Assembly: GCA_018609965.1 (NCBI GenBank)
Contig: JAHENP010000355.1
Coordinates: 1-5,448 of the forward strand
Reading direction: 5' to 3'
Source of the DNA: Haloferacaceae archaeon
Lineage (GTDB): Archaea > Halobacteriota > Halobacteria > Halobacteriales > Haloferacaceae
Length of the DNA: 5,448 nt
The first letter of the stretch is position 1, and each line of letters opens with the position of its first letter. Positions 4,750-5,448 of the stretch are shown one piece after another. The notes beneath the pieces are model-generated. The model was not told the origin of the DNA. It ran no database searches and saw nothing but the letters and a program-made list of their open reading frames with translations. The position numbers and the translations under genes were made by a program.

Positions 4750-5388
4750 CCCGTCGTCCGTGTCGAGTTCGAAGCCGGCGTCGACGAGCCAGTCGTGTGC
4801 GGCACCGTCGCCGTGTAACAGCAGTTCTGCGAGGTCGTCGGGTGTGTCGATGTCGGTCGCCAGCCGCCGGGAGTCGACCTCGCGCACCCTCGCGCCCAGT
4901 TCGGCCGCGACGCGTCTGTGGTCTGCGATGGACGCTCCGTGGTACGCCGTCCGGAACTGCGGCTCGCGGACGACGACGGCGTTCGTCCCACCGCCCAGCC
5001 CGGGCGCGAACACCAGATCTGCGGCAGCTCCCGTCTCACTCGTCTCTCCGCCGACCGTCGTCAACCGCCGGATCGCCGTGGGCGTCGCCAGCGCCAGATC
5101 TGCCATCACCACCGCCAGCGGCCGGTCGTGGTCCGGCTCCGCGTCCGCCAGAACCGCGTCGACGGCAGCACCCAGCGGCCGCTCGTCGACGATCTGTGGC
5201 ACGTCCCGGTCCAGTGGTGCCGTCGTGAGTACGGTCGGCTCGTGACCCGCCGCCGTAACCGCCGCGAGTACGTCCGTCAACATCGCGTCCGCGAACGCCC
5301 GCCGTTCGGCCGCCGAGAGCACGCCCCCCAGACGCGTCTTCGGTCGCTCGGCCGCGAACGGGACGACCACCTGGAGCGACACGCTCAC
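4711..5388 (-). CDS. cofC: 2-phospho-L-lactate guanylyltransferase CofC, with element-encoded C-terminal tail
   Basis: Nucleotidyltransferase of coenzyme F420 synthesis in the cytoplasm. Archaeal CofC uses GTP to activate 2-phospho-L-lactate, giving the GDP-activated intermediate that CofD joins to Fo. The 225-aa product shows family landmarks: VVVPFAAERPKTRL at 7-20 (nucleotide-binding N-terminus), VVMADLAL at 93-100, APGLGGGTNAVVVR at 128-141, FRTAYHGASIADHR at 145-158, and DIDTPDDLAELL at 179-190. The GTG at 5388 is chosen for its GTGA overlap with the upstream gene; GTG at 5382 (start VSLQVVVPF) is an alternative. Residues 221-225 (SATHR) and the stop come from the tnpB element's right end; the native protein probably ended at Glu220. 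The core is complete, so activity is likely. In several haloarchaea, as I recall, cofG follows cofC; here non-coding DNA and the element do. Confidence 0.9.
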   Translation of the reverse strand: MSVSLQVVVPFAAERPKTRLGGVLSAAERRAFADAMLTDVLAAVTAAGHEPTVLTTAPLDRDVPQIVDERPLGAAVDAVLADAEPDHDRPLAVVMADLALATPTAIRRLTTVGGETSETGAAADLVFAPGLGGGTNAVVVREPQFRTAYHGASIADHRRVAAELGARVREVDSRRLATDIDTPDDLAELLLHGDGAAHDWLVDAGFELDTDDGRVGVTRESATHR

Positions 5389-5448
5389 CCCAGCCGGTCT
5401 GTCGTCTCCTGTTGGGACCGCCAGTAGACGAACCCGCCGACGGCGAGC
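5385..5448 (-). CDS. C-terminal end of a probable membrane protein (runs off window end)
   Basis: The minus strand from 5447 reads LAVGGFVYWRSQQETTDRLG followed by TGA at 5387-5385. The TGA overlaps the cofC GTG start by 4 nt, the spacing typical of a co-transcribed haloarchaeal gene pair. The hydrophobic LAVGGFVYW followed by a polar tail looks like the end of a last transmembrane helix. Twenty codons are too few to name the family; translational coupling suggests expression together with cofC. Confidence 0.55.
   Translation of the reverse strand, partial: LAVGGFVYWRSQQETTDRLG

Overview
The window looks like haloarchaeal chromosome (class Halobacteria). It is GC-rich, its proteins are acidic, the lipoprotein has a twin-arginine signal plus lipobox, adjacent genes are coupled by GTGA overlaps, and it carries a coenzyme F420 gene and an IS1341-type tnpB of haloarchaeal style. 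I cannot name a genus.

Layout: (1) 1-2571, minus strand: the start of an operon for a branched-chain amino acid/amide-type (Liv/Urt family) ABC importer. The order of transcription is a Tat-exported lipoprotein substrate-binding protein, a LivG-like ATPase (1 nt gap) and a LivF-like ATPase (4 nt overlap, cut by the window start). The permease genes are not in the window and may lie further left. A perfect 16-bp palindrome sits in the presumed promoter. (2) 2572-3343: about 770 bp without a credible gene. It holds a stem-loop, a minus-strand terminator, an 18-bp direct repeat, a 26-bp imperfect inverted repeat framing about 0.5 kb, and two strong hairpins. (3) About 3344-4729, plus strand: a solo-tnpB element of the IS200/IS605 superfamily (IS1341 type, no tnpA). 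TnpB has all RuvC and zinc-ribbon residues, and both ends carry subterminal hairpins. (4) 4711-5388, minus strand: cofC, 2-phospho-L-lactate guanylyltransferase of F420 biosynthesis. It is coupled by a GTGA overlap to a gene whose last 20 codons, encoding the end of a probable membrane protein, begin at the right edge.

The most interesting point is how the element and cofC fit together. The element seems to have inserted exactly at the cofC stop codon. Joining the bases before 3344 to those after 4729 gives an in-frame ...VGVTRE-stop, whereas the present gene reads through into the element's right end, gains SATHR and stops in the terminal hairpin loop. The element therefore supplies a substitute stop and cofC is probably still functional. 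The inferred target motif (CTCAC, 3339-3343) contains the complement of the lost TGA. The bases just right of the element, which would be the guide of the TnpB-associated omega RNA, are the cofC 3' end, so the nuclease would be programmed against the empty cofC allele. The cofC mRNA is antisense to that guide. These are inferences from sequence; the element boundaries are ambiguous by about 2 nt.
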